From assembly GCA_031285105.1 (NCBI GenBank), contig JAITWV010000212.1, positions 1-12,698 of the forward strand: a DNA stretch of 12,698 nt, given 5' to 3'. Every line of letters begins with the position of its first letter. The first letter of the stretch is position 1. The translations under genes and the position numbers were made by a program. The notes under the pieces are model-generated. The model saw only the letters and a program-made list of their open reading frames with translations. It was not told the origin of the DNA and searched no databases. Positions 1 through 7,059 of the stretch are shown here, in pieces. The DNA comes from Streptococcaceae bacterium (GTDB lineage Bacteria; Bacillota; Bacilli; Lactobacillales; Streptococcaceae).

Positions 1-407
1 GTAGTGGTCATTTCTTGAAGATGATTCATAATGGGATTGAATACGGTATGATGCAAGCAATTGGAGAAGGTTTCCAAATTGTTGAGCAAAGTGATTATAA
101 TTTTGATTTAGAAAAAGTAGCACGTGTTTGGAATAATGGTTCTGTTGTGCGTTCATGGTTGATGGAAATTGCCCAAGAACAATTTAGTAAAAGTCCACAC
201 TTAGAAGAATATCGCGGAGTTGTGGCAGCAAGTGGTGAAGCAAAATGGACAGTTGAAACCGCATTGGAGATGAATATTCCAGTTCCAACAATTGCGACAA
301 GTTTATTTGTTAGGAACTATTCTCAAGAAGAAGATTCATTTTCTGCTAAAGTTGTTTCAGCATTACGAAATGGATTTGGTGGTCATGACATAGTAAAACA
401 AGGATAA
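1..407 (+). CDS. gnd: 6-phosphogluconate dehydrogenase (decarboxylating), C-terminal part
   Basis: The reading frame is open from the left edge (first full codon at position 3) and ends with TAA at 405-407, so only the C-terminal 134 or so residues are present. The segment starting SGHFLKMIHNGIEYGMMQ is the well-known core of 6-phosphogluconate dehydrogenase, carrying the family's catalytic Lys (in HFLKM) and the HNGIEYG substrate-binding stretch. WNNGSVVRSWLMEI, SSGE-like ASGEAKWTVETA and the terminal ALRNGFGGHDIV fit the shorter (about 300-residue) bacterial form. The family oxidises 6-phosphogluconate to ribulose-5-phosphate, CO2 and NAD(P)H in the cytoplasm. No hairpin terminator is visible after the stop, so transcripts may run into the pyrG leader and stop at its attenuator. 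The link to the sugar-acid cluster further right is only thematic. Confidence 0.9.
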   Translation, partial: SGHFLKMIHNGIEYGMMQAIGEGFQIVEQSDYNFDLEKVARVWNNGSVVRSWLMEIAQEQFSKSPHLEEYRGVVAASGEAKWTVETALEMNIPVPTIATSLFVRNYSQEEDSFSAKVVSALRNGFGGHDIVKQG

Positions 408-450
408 AAATTAATTTAATAAAGAAGATGAGGGTTTTTAATAGAAATTC

Positions 451-479
451 TTGCAATTCACAAAAAAATTTAGTATAGT
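451..479 (+). promoter_or_regulatory. pyrG promoter
   Basis: A -35 box TTGCAA (451-456) and a -10 box TATAGT (474-479) are separated by exactly 17 bases. Seven bases after the -10 box comes GGGC (487-490), the expected transcript start for a CTP-attenuated pyrG gene. The agreement of box spacing with the GGGC start makes this a confident call. Confidence 0.75.
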
Positions 480-486
480 TTCATTC

Positions 487-567
487 GGGCACCTCAAGAA
501 TTTTGAGGCAAATGTACAGTTAACAACAAAAGCACCCTAGATGCTCTAGGGTGCTTTTGTTGTTTAT
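487..567 (+). promoter_or_regulatory. pyrG leader with CTP-sensing attenuator
   Basis: The predicted transcript starts GGGC at 487. A small hairpin follows (CCTCAA 492-497 with TTGAGG 503-508). Then comes a perfect 20-bp inverted repeat, 522-541 with 545-564, with a three-base TGC loop. Its upper part is the stable GCACCCTAGA/TCTAGGGTGC stem and its lower part is A-rich/T-rich, acting as the U tract. In Bacillus subtilis pyrG, low CTP makes RNA polymerase add extra G residues at GGGC, and that poly-G tail pairs with a pyrimidine run in the 5' arm of the terminator, allowing read-through. The same layout is present here, but the pyrimidine run in the 5' arm is only CCCT (535-538). The mechanism is inferred from layout and family knowledge. 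Confidence 0.8.
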
Positions 568-630
568 ATCTTTGGTAATTTTTTCAAATTTTCCTTAGAA
601 TAGAATTATATCCCCAAAAAATAAAATTAA

Positions 631-2259
<1,629 letters not shown>

Positions 2260-2275
2260 ATAGCTAATGATTATT

Positions 2276-2326
2276 AAAGAGGCTGAGGCAGAACTATTTA
2301 AAAATTTAGTTTCCAGCCTCTTTTTG
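2276..2326 (+). terminator. Rho-independent terminator of pyrG
   Basis: AAAGAGGCTG (2276-2285) pairs with CAGCCTCTTT (2314-2323) and the T run continues to 2325. Inside the loop a second short helix is possible (GAACTA near 2291 with TAGTTT near 2308). The AGAGGCTG...CAGCCTCT pattern is a common terminator type in Lactobacillales. It begins 17 bases after the pyrG stop. Confidence 0.85.
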
Positions 2327-2418
2327 TTTTATATGAAAGTCTTTACTTGTGTTCATTTTCCAAAATATAAAAAAAATATTTCAAATAACGAAATAAAAAA
2401 GCACTTATTCGCATATTT

Positions 2419-2446
2419 TTGCTAGACCCTTTATTATGTTTATAAA
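2419..2446 (+). promoter_or_regulatory. Possible promoter of the PH-like gene
   Basis: TTGCTA (2419-2424) and TATAAA (2441-2446) are 16 bases apart, with T/A-rich DNA around them, about 70 bases before the start at 2515. The boxes are imperfect. The call rests mainly on the need for a promoter after the pyrG terminator. Confidence 0.4.
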
Positions 2447-2514
2447 GATAATAGGAAGGTGAAATTTACTCTATGCTGTCCTATTGAACCTGAACTGATT
2501 AAGGGGGGAATATC

Positions 2515-2955
2515 ATGGTAGTCTCTATCGAAAAAATTCAAAAAATGTTAGAAGAAACGGGATTTCCAATGGGATTTGGCATGCATCGCGAAATTGCTTT
2601 TTTGCCGATTTTACTTGAACCAACAGAGATAATTAAAAGTGCGGCTATCTGTTTAGAACCTGCACGAAATGAAACCAATTTTATCATCTTAACGGATCGA
2701 AAAATGCTTTATATCGATATTTCTAGAACAATTGGCAATGTGTATGATGAATATTCTCTGGAGGACTTACTAACTATCACATTCAAAAATGGTTTATTGT
2801 TAGGAACGATTGAATTTAATCATGCTGGAAAAGTTCGTCGGATTAAAAAAGTAGACAAAAAAACTGGTGAAATTTTTGTTGAGCGAGCTAATATTGCTAA
2901 AAGTGATTACACTCACAGTATTTTGACTAATCCGTTTATGAAATATGTTGGATAA
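2515..2955 (+). CDS. Small protein with a probable bacterial PH-like domain
   Basis: A 146-residue soluble protein with no signal peptide and no membrane segment. The start is well supported by a very strong AAGGGGGGA ribosome binding site seven bases before ATG. Residues about 38-110 show the alternating strands of bacterial pleckstrin-homology-like domains: ETNFIILTDRKMLYIDIS (residues 53-70) resembles the 'lvlTnkRlly' strand pair, EYSLEDLLTITF (79-90) the 'i.y.dI.si' strand, and GLLLGTIEF (93-101) the next strand. These domains bind lipids or proteins in eukaryotes, but their roles in bacteria are mostly unknown. The gene is alone between two terminators and has its own possible promoter, so context gives no function. 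The family assignment is from pattern alone and moderate in strength. Confidence 0.6.
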   Translation: MVVSIEKIQKMLEETGFPMGFGMHREIAFLPILLEPTEIIKSAAICLEPARNETNFIILTDRKMLYIDISRTIGNVYDEYSLEDLLTITFKNGLLLGTIEFNHAGKVRRIKKVDKKTGEIFVERANIAKSDYTHSILTNPFMKYVG

Positions 2956-2998
2956 AAATAAGGATGCCTCATGAAAATGATTGGCATCCTTATTTTTT
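2955..2998. terminator. Bidirectional terminator between convergent genes
   Basis: AAAATAAGGATGCC (2955-2968) and GGCATCCTTATTTT (2983-2996) form a perfect 14-bp stem. The loop region can fold further: TCAT with ATGA closes a GAAA tetraloop (2973-2976). T runs occur on the 3' side in both directions. It overlaps the stop of the plus-strand gene and abuts the minus-strand gene ending at 2997, so it can end transcription from both sides. Confidence 0.9.
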
Positions 2999-3668
2999 AT
3001 ACAGGTACACGCAATAATTCTTGAATGACTTTTTGTGCTTCTTTTAGGTTATTTACATGTTCAAATAATTCTGGATAGGTGGATGTAGGTGATTCTTCAG
3101 CTTCCACTTGGATGACACGTAAATTCGCAGAAATCGCCGAACGAATCCCACTATCTGAATCTTCAACAACAACGACTTCACTTGGCTTAACACCTGCTTT
3201 TTCTAATGCTAAAAAATAAGGAGCAGGATGTGGTTTATTTTCGCTAGTTTCATCACCAAAAACGGTGAAATCAAATTCTTTGACCATATCAAAATGATTT
3301 AGAATATCCATCGCCCAATTAGTCCATGTTGAAGTTACTAAACCAACTTTTATATTATTTTCTTTGCAAAATTGAATTATTTCTCTTGTATGACTATGTA
3401 ACTGCACACCGCCAGTTTCTAATGCGTGTTTGAAATAATCTAGGCGGGCTGTTCGTAATTTCATGGAAAGCTCTGGATTGCCTGTATGTGCATCAATTCT
3501 ACTTAAAACAGTTAACTTATCTTGCCCGGAGTAACTTTGCATTTCTTCATCAGTGATTGGTACATTGTATTTGTCAGCAGCATGTCGATAACCTTGAGCG
3601 TAAATAGTTTCGCTATCTAAAATCGTTCCGTCCATATCAAGCATAAGACATTTAATCGTTTCATTCAT
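2997..3668 (-). CDS. HAD-superfamily phosphatase, beta-phosphoglucomutase-like subfamily
   Basis: A 223-residue cytoplasmic HAD hydrolase. Motif I is LDMDGT with nucleophile Asp11 and general acid Asp13. A helical cap domain follows (about 18-90). Motif II is the Thr/Ser in LVTSTW, motif III the Lys in ENKPHPAP, and motif IV VVVEDSDSGI supplies the Mg2+-binding acids. The pattern is that of phosphatases or mutases acting on small sugar phosphates; the exact substrate cannot be told. It is clearly homologous to the second HAD protein in this window (start 7998), matching in IKC-DGT, FGDE/FGDH-KP-P and VEDSxSG. It is transcribed away from the PTS operon, with its own promoter and a cre box just upstream, so the pair is probably co-regulated by carbon source. 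The start has an AGAGG ribosome binding site on the minus strand. Confidence 0.88.
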   Translation of the reverse strand: MNETIKCLMLDMDGTILDSETIYAQGYRHAADKYNVPITDEEMQSYSGQDKLTVLSRIDAHTGNPELSMKLRTARLDYFKHALETGGVQLHSHTREIIQFCKENNIKVGLVTSTWTNWAMDILNHFDMVKEFDFTVFGDETSENKPHPAPYFLALEKAGVKPSEVVVVEDSDSGIRSAISANLRVIQVEAEESPTSTYPELFEHVNNLKEAQKVIQELLRVPV

Positions 3669-3716
3669 AAAGACCTCTTTTTATTTAAGTTTTTAGTTTA
3701 AAGATAATCAACTTCC

Positions 3717-3745
3717 ATTCTAACGAAAAAAAATTTACGTGTAAA
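3717..3745 (-). promoter_or_regulatory. Promoter of the divergent HAD phosphatase gene
   Basis: Read on the minus strand, TTTACA (3745-3740) and TAGAAT (3722-3717) are spaced by exactly 17 bases, predicting a start near 3710, about 40 bases before the coding start. Confidence 0.65.
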
Positions 3746-3751
3746 GAAAAA

Positions 3752-3767
3752 TTGAAAGCGAAAACAT
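3752..3767 (+). promoter_or_regulatory. cre box upstream of the HAD gene
   Basis: The core TGAAAGCGAAAACA (3753-3766), with T on each side, matches every fixed position of the general CcpA consensus WTGNAANCGNWNNCWW. It lies immediately upstream of the predicted -35 box of the minus-strand HAD gene, a position compatible with either activation or repression by CcpA. Confidence 0.55.
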
Positions 3768-3826
3768 AAATTCCTTTTATATCAACTGTTTGATAGATAC
3801 TCATAATAAAATTGTTTAACTTTCAT

Positions 3827-3840
3827 TGTAAACGTTTCAA
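3827..3840 (+). promoter_or_regulatory. cre-like box upstream of the PTS promoter
   Basis: TGTAAACGTTTCAA fits the cre consensus TGWAARCGYTWNCW except at the C of position 13. It lies about 30 bases upstream of the predicted -35 box of the PTS operon. Confidence 0.5.
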
Positions 3841-3869
3841 AATTAATTAATTCACAAATAAAATTAATG

Positions 3870-3899
3870 TTGACAACATATTAACATTTAGTATATACT
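3870..3899 (+). promoter_or_regulatory. Main promoter of the PTS / sugar-acid operon
   Basis: A perfect -35 box TTGACA (3870-3875) is followed by GTATATACT, giving -10 choices TATATA (3892-3897, 16-base spacer) or TATACT (3894-3899, 18-base spacer). The start would fall near 3905, leaving an untranslated leader of about 200 bases before IIC. A cre box covers the predicted start, implying catabolite repression. Confidence 0.7.
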
Positions 3900-3905
3900 C
3901 ATTCC

Positions 3906-3919
3906 TGTAAACGATTCCA
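3906..3919 (+). promoter_or_regulatory. cre box over the PTS operon transcription start
   Basis: TGTAAACGATTCCA matches the general cre pattern TGNAANCGNWNNCW at all fixed positions. It sits at about +1 to +14 relative to the predicted promoter, the usual place for CcpA repression. A further TGTAAAC half site follows at 3927-3933, two helical turns on. Confidence 0.65.
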
Positions 3920-4013
3920 ACATTCATGTAAACAAGTAAAGGTTGATTTAATCATATATTTTGTTTATTTACATAAATGAGAGAATCGTTGCAATAATAT
4001 AATATATCATTAC

Positions 4014-4027
4014 TGAAAACGTTTTAC
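4014..4027 (+). promoter_or_regulatory. cre-like box in the PTS leader
   Basis: TGAAAACGTTTTAC is a near-palindromic cre-like sequence with departures at positions 13 and 14. A TATAAT (3998-4003) lies just upstream without a convincing -35 box, so a second start here is possible but weak. Confidence 0.4.
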
Positions 4028-4051
4028 TTGGCTTGTCACCTTGTAAAGACG

Positions 4052-4084
4052 TGTAAAAGCGCCAAATTCACAAATGCTTTTACA
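4052..4084 (+). other. Leader hairpin next to the IIC ribosome binding site
   Basis: TGTAAAAGC (4052-4060) and GCTTTTACA (4076-4084) form a perfect 9-bp stem with a 15-base loop, ending just before the AAAGGAGAA ribosome binding site. The 3' arm can alternatively pair with TTGTAAA at 4041-4047. It could tune translation of IIC; there is no known riboswitch match. Confidence 0.4.
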
Positions 4085-4101
4085 AAGAAAGGAGAACAAA
4101 A

Positions 4102-4923
4102 ATGGACATTAGTTTATTTCAAGCCCTTGCGATTGCTACCTGGGTATGGTTGGTTCAATCACGTGTATTCTTCGGTGGGGCAACAGTTACACTTCGCTTT
4201 TCACCATTAATGACTGGTCTTGTCTGCGGTATTATCATGGGTGATGTTACTCAAGCGATGATTATCACAGCGGGATTACAAGTTATCTACATGGGAACAT
4301 TCGCACCAGGTGGATCAATGCCATCAGAGCCATCAATTGCAACAGCTATTGCAGTGCCTGCAGCATTAGGAGCTGGTTTAGATCCGGCGGCAGCCTTTGC
4401 GATTGCACTACCAATTGGTATTTTAGGTTCATACTTACAACAAATTCGTTTCGTATTAAACACGTTTGTCGTACATAGAACAGACGCAGCAGCAGCAAAC
4501 CTAAACTTTAAGAAATTATTCATTCATTCAAACGTTACTCCTGTAGTTATTGCTTGGATCTTACACGTTCCAGTTATCTTTGCAGCATTATTCTACGGAG
4601 TACCAGTAATTGCTAATGCGGTAGCTGCTTTAGAAGGCGGACCTGCTATTCACGTATTAGAAGTTATCTCACGTGGTTTACCAGCGATTGGTATTGCAGT
4701 AACAATTTACGTTATCGGTAAAAAACAATATGTTCTATTCTTCTTATTATCATACTTCTTGAGCGTTATTATGAGAGATATGGGCGTTACTATGGTTACT
4801 TGGGCGATTCTTGGAGCGATTATTGCTGCAGTGTTCGTTATGAGTAAAGGTTCAAATCAGCAAGTCTCAGTTGCGACAAATGCAAATATTGAGCTTGAAG
4901 ATGGCGATGACGAAGATTTCTAA
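4102..4923 (+). CDS. PTS mannose/sorbose-family transporter subunit IIC
   Basis: A 273-residue integral membrane subunit which, together with IID, forms the sugar channel of a mannose-class phosphotransferase system. Many hydrophobic segments are visible from residue 3 to about 250, and the family signatures are present: a conserved pore-region GG(x)MPSEPSIATA, GLPAIGIAV in the middle of the protein and RDMGVTMVTW near the end. The start at 4102 has an AAAGGAGAA site nine bases or so upstream; an upstream in-frame alternative is not needed. The protein ends in an unusually acidic tail, ELEDGDDEDF. It is the first gene of the operon, downstream of the cre-covered promoter, and the IID gene follows after 22 bases. 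The carried sugar cannot be read from the sequence. The neighbouring mannonate dehydratase and KDPG aldolase suggest a sugar acid. Confidence 0.93.
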   Translation: MDISLFQALAIATWVWLVQSRVFFGGATVTLRFSPLMTGLVCGIIMGDVTQAMIITAGLQVIYMGTFAPGGSMPSEPSIATAIAVPAALGAGLDPAAAFAIALPIGILGSYLQQIRFVLNTFVVHRTDAAAANLNFKKLFIHSNVTPVVIAWILHVPVIFAALFYGVPVIANAVAALEGGPAIHVLEVISRGLPAIGIAVTIYVIGKKQYVLFFLLSYFLSVIMRDMGVTMVTWAILGAIIAAVFVMSKGSNQQVSVATNANIELEDGDDEDF

Positions 4924-4945
4924 GAAGTAGGAGGATAAAGGAAAA

Positions 4946-5809
4946 ATGGAACAAGTTAGAGTTCAAAATGAAGTAAATACACGTCCAAGTGAAATTACGA
5001 AAAAAGATGTTTATACAGCATGGATTCGTTGGTGGTTTTGTAACACGATTCCTCAGTCAGTTGAGCGTTTCTTAGCTCCTGCATTGACGTGGGCATTGGT
5101 ACCAATTTTACGTAAATTATATAAAGACGATGAGCAATTAAAAGCAGCTTTAAAACGTCAATTATTATTCTTTAATACACAGTTATCATTTGGTGGAATT
5201 ATCATCGGATTGATGGCTTCAATGGAAAAAGAGCGCGCTAGACAAGAGTTTGAAGGCGAAGAAATCACAATGACGGATGACTTAATCTACAACTCAAAAG
5301 CAGGTTTGATGGGTGCGTTAGCTGGTGTTGGTGATGCGATTGATTCAGGGACTATCCAGTTCATCTTAATCTCAATCTTCTTACCATTCACTATGGAAGG
5401 TAATCCAATTGGTGCATTAGGGCCATTCTTAGCATTTGCTGGTTACCAGTTTGCAGTTGGTTTTTGGTTTACTAAATTAGGTTTTGAAATGGGTGACAAA
5501 GCGGCATCTGTTGTATCAGGACCAATGATGACTTCAGCAATTGAAATGTTATCAATCTTAGGTTTATTCATGATGGGTATCTTAGGTGGAAACTTCGTAC
5601 GTGTATCTTCTACTTTAGAAATCAACATGGGTAACGACAACGTATTTAACTTACAACAAACATTAGATAGAGTATTACCAGGATTCTTGCCATTAGCATT
5701 AATTATGGGATTATACTTCTACTTCAACAAAAAAGGTATGAAGATCACAACAGCTATGGGATTTTTAGCAGTAGCTTTAGGTATCTTAGCCTTCATCGGT
5801 ATTTTATAA
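4946..5809 (+). CDS. PTS mannose/sorbose-family transporter subunit IID
   Basis: A 287-residue membrane subunit that pairs with IIC. The N-terminal cytoplasmic part contains the typical RWWFCNTIPQSVERFLAP to VPILRKLYKDDEQLKAAL run and the LLFFNTQ motif (family: 'fFNT.p'). The middle has GLMGALAGVGDAIDSGT, the IID hallmark (family: 'GLMGPLAGIGDs'), followed by hydrophobic segments and a C-terminal membrane helix ending in FLAVALGILAFIGIL. The ribosome binding site AGGAGG lies at 4929-4934, with a second AAAGG closer to the ATG. Downstream there is no gene for 189 bases; instead there is a strong terminator-like hairpin and a palindromic repeat before IIB, which is unusual inside a PTS operon. 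Confidence 0.93.
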   Translation: MEQVRVQNEVNTRPSEITKKDVYTAWIRWWFCNTIPQSVERFLAPALTWALVPILRKLYKDDEQLKAALKRQLLFFNTQLSFGGIIIGLMASMEKERARQEFEGEEITMTDDLIYNSKAGLMGALAGVGDAIDSGTIQFILISIFLPFTMEGNPIGALGPFLAFAGYQFAVGFWFTKLGFEMGDKAASVVSGPMMTSAIEMLSILGLFMMGILGGNFVRVSSTLEINMGNDNVFNLQQTLDRVLPGFLPLALIMGLYFYFNKKGMKITTAMGFLAVALGILAFIGIL

Positions 5810-5821
5810 GAACAACATAAC

Positions 5822-5860
5822 AATATTGGGGTAACCTCAAACTTACCCCAATATTTTTTT
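5822..5860 (+). terminator. Terminator-like hairpin between PTS IID and IIB genes
   Basis: AATATTGGGGTAA (5822-5834) pairs perfectly over 13 bp with TTACCCCAATATT (5843-5855), with an 8-base loop and a run of seven T (5854-5860). By sequence it is a full intrinsic terminator, starting 13 bases after the IID stop. It should lower transcription of IIB, IIA and the genes beyond, unless read-through is common or a promoter lies downstream. It could also protect the 3' end of an IIC-IID message. Confidence 0.85.
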
Positions 5861-5878
5861 AAAATGGAATCGGGGTTC

Positions 5879-5972
5879 AGTGGGCAACCTTGAGTGAAAT
5901 TTTCAAAGCTAGGAACCTTCGTAAACGAAGAACCCTACCTTTGAGAAATTTACTCAAGGTTAACCGCCCACT
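5879..5972 (+). repeat. Palindromic intergenic repeat, copy 1
   Basis: A 94-base imperfect hairpin. AGTGGGC (5879-5885) pairs with GCCCACT (5966-5972), AACCTTGAGT (5886-5895) with ACTCAAGGTT (5952-5961), AAATTT (5897-5902) with AAATTT (5946-5951), and TCAAAG (5903-5908) with CTTTGA (5939-5944). The tip is TAGG/CCTA, then CTTCG/CGAAG around a TAAA loop. A related copy lies at 10696-10765: the right arms share 16 identical bases (5939-5954 and 10746-10761) and the left arms share 16 of 19 (5890-5908 and 10696-10714). It ends 12 bases before the IIB ribosome binding site. Its palindromic shape, lack of coding capacity and recurrence suggest a REP/MITE-like element. Confidence 0.75.
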
Positions 5973-5998
5973 TCACCACCTAAAAGAGGAGAACAAAA

Positions 5999-6502
5999 AT
6001 GGGTATTATCAATTTAGCACGCGTAGATTCAAGATTATTACATGGACAAGTAGCAACAAACTTAGTAAAACGTCCTGGTGTTGACTCAGTATTTATCGTT
6101 GATGACACTGTAGCAGCAAGCGACATGATGAAAGGTGTATTTAAAGCTTCTGGTAAAAGAGCGGGTATTAAAACGATCATCTTTTCAACAGATAAAGCAA
6201 AAGAGCATTGGACAAACAATCAATTTAAAGACTATAACTGTATCTTAATTACAGGTTCAATTGATGTGATGCACGAATTAATCACTCATGGTGTACCAGC
6301 CAAAGAGTTAAACCTAGGTGGGATTCCACAAAATGTTGAAAAATCTGCTACTTTAGTAAGTAAATCAGTTCATTTGACAAAAGAAGAAGTTAATCTGTTA
6401 GTTGAGTTGAAAGAATCGCACGGTGTAGAAAATATTTATGCTCAAACTGTTCCTTCATCATCAAAAACTAGCTTTGAAGATTGTATTAAAAAAGTGAAAT
6501 AA
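5999..6502 (+). CDS. PTS mannose/sorbose-family subunit IIB
   Basis: A 167-residue cytoplasmic phosphocarrier that takes phosphate from IIA and passes it to the sugar in the IIC-IID channel. The phosphorylated residue is His15 in ARVDSRLLHGQVA, exactly where mannose-class IIB proteins have it. FIVDD and LNLGGIPQN match conserved family stretches. The length is typical of a stand-alone IIB domain; in mannose and fructose systems IIA and IIB are often fused, while here they are separate, as in the N-acetylgalactosamine/sorbose type and in the gluconate system described for Enterococcus faecalis. The ribosome binding site AGAGGAGA is followed by the same AACAAAAATGG context as IIC. It is preceded by a terminator-like hairpin and a repeat, and followed by a weak hairpin and a cre dyad before IIA. 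Confidence 0.95.
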   Translation: MGIINLARVDSRLLHGQVATNLVKRPGVDSVFIVDDTVAASDMMKGVFKASGKRAGIKTIIFSTDKAKEHWTNNQFKDYNCILITGSIDVMHELITHGVPAKELNLGGIPQNVEKSATLVSKSVHLTKEEVNLLVELKESHGVENIYAQTVPSSSKTSFEDCIKKVK

Positions 6503-6530
6503 GGCAAATACGCGCCTTATTTACTTTTAT
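6497..6530 (+). terminator. Weak terminator or attenuator hairpin after IIB
   Basis: AAATAAGGC (6497-6505) and GCCTTATTT (6514-6522) form a perfect 9-bp stem with an 8-base loop, overlapping the IIB stop codon. The following ACTTTTAT is a poor U tract, so partial termination or RNA stabilisation is more likely than full termination. Confidence 0.5.
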
Positions 6531-6560
6531 ACGAGAAGTGATAACGTTTTCAATTCTCGT
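6531..6560 (+). promoter_or_regulatory. cre box inside a 30-bp dyad between IIB and IIA
   Basis: The 30-base stretch is an inverted repeat with 13 of 15 positions paired, centred between 6545 and 6546. The outer arms are ACGAGAA (6531-6537) and TTCTCGT (6554-6560). The inner 14 bases (6539-6552) read on the minus strand as TGAAAACGTTATCA, a perfect match to the cre consensus TGWAARCGYTWNCW. No convincing promoter was found next to it, so it may act as a CcpA roadblock or as the operator of another LacI-family regulator. Confidence 0.65.
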
Positions 6561-6601
6561 GAAAAACAATAGAAAAACAATTGAAAGAGGATGAAAATAT
6601 A

Positions 6602-7033
6602 ATGATTGGTGTAGTAATTGCCACACATGGCGACTTAGCAAAAGGATTTCACCATGCAACAAAAATGTTCTTTGGTGAAACAACAAATATAGAAACAATC
6701 GGTTTGCAATTAGAAGATTCAGCAGATGATTTTCAAGCGAACTTAGAAGAATTAATTAAAAAGGTAGACTCAGGTGAAGGTGTTGTCGTTTTAACTGACT
6801 TAAACGGTGGGACTCCTTTTAATAGAAGCTTAATGTCGATGTCAAATTTATCAAACAAAATGGAAGTTTTATCAGGCGTGAACTTACCAATGATTATGGA
6901 TACAATTAACCATCAAATGTTAGGTACAAGCTTAGAAGAAACAGTTGAGTCAATTGTACAAGTAGCAACCGAAGGGATTGCAGTCGCATCATTAATGTTC
7001 GTAACAGCAGATGATGAGGATGATGATTTTTAA
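6602..7033 (+). CDS. PTS mannose/sorbose-family subunit IIA
   Basis: A 143-residue cytoplasmic subunit that accepts phosphate from HPr and passes it to IIB. The N-terminus MIGVVIATHGDLAKGF has phosphorylated His9 at the end of the first strand, as in the EIIA-Man fold, and VVVLTDLNGGTPFNRS is the conserved TDLxGGTPxN segment. The frame extends seven codons further upstream to a TTG at 6581, but ATG 6602 is preferred. It puts the histidine at the family position, and the AAGAGGATGA ribosome binding site (6585-6594) would otherwise lie within the coding part. The protein ends in an acidic tail, DDEDDDF, like that of IIC. The next gene follows after 26 bases. Confidence 0.93.
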   Translation: MIGVVIATHGDLAKGFHHATKMFFGETTNIETIGLQLEDSADDFQANLEELIKKVDSGEGVVVLTDLNGGTPFNRSLMSMSNLSNKMEVLSGVNLPMIMDTINHQMLGTSLEETVESIVQVATEGIAVASLMFVTADDEDDDF

Positions 7034-7059
7034 TAGTTATAGCACGAAAGGATAATATT

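Larger units (their letters stand above)
3669..4101. other. 433-bp divergent intergenic regulatory region
   Basis: No gene is supported here. The region holds outward promoters for the HAD gene and the PTS operon, several cre or cre-like boxes, three TGTAAAC elements (3827, 3906 and 3927, the last two 21 bases apart), a repeated ACGTGTAAA (3737 and 4049), and a hairpin just before the IIC ribosome binding site. It is strongly AT-rich. No regulator gene and no clear sigma-54 promoter (GG-N10-GC) was found. Confidence 0.8.

Noticed and set aside
4029..4046. Possible sigma-54 promoter (TTGGC...TTGT) before IIC
   Set aside because: Mannose-class PTS operons are often sigma-54 dependent, but the spacing between the GG and the TTG element is off by one and the GC of the -12 element is missing. 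No LevR-type regulator is in the window.
4028..4210. 60-codon reading frame with a TTG start overlapping the IIC start
   Set aside because: It runs into the IIC gene in another frame, has no ribosome binding site, and the peptide is not protein-like. IIC at 4102 has strong support.
5890..6084. 64-codon frame across the palindromic repeat into IIB
   Set aside because: It is made from the repeat and the out-of-frame start of IIB. The composition is arbitrary and no ribosome binding site fits.
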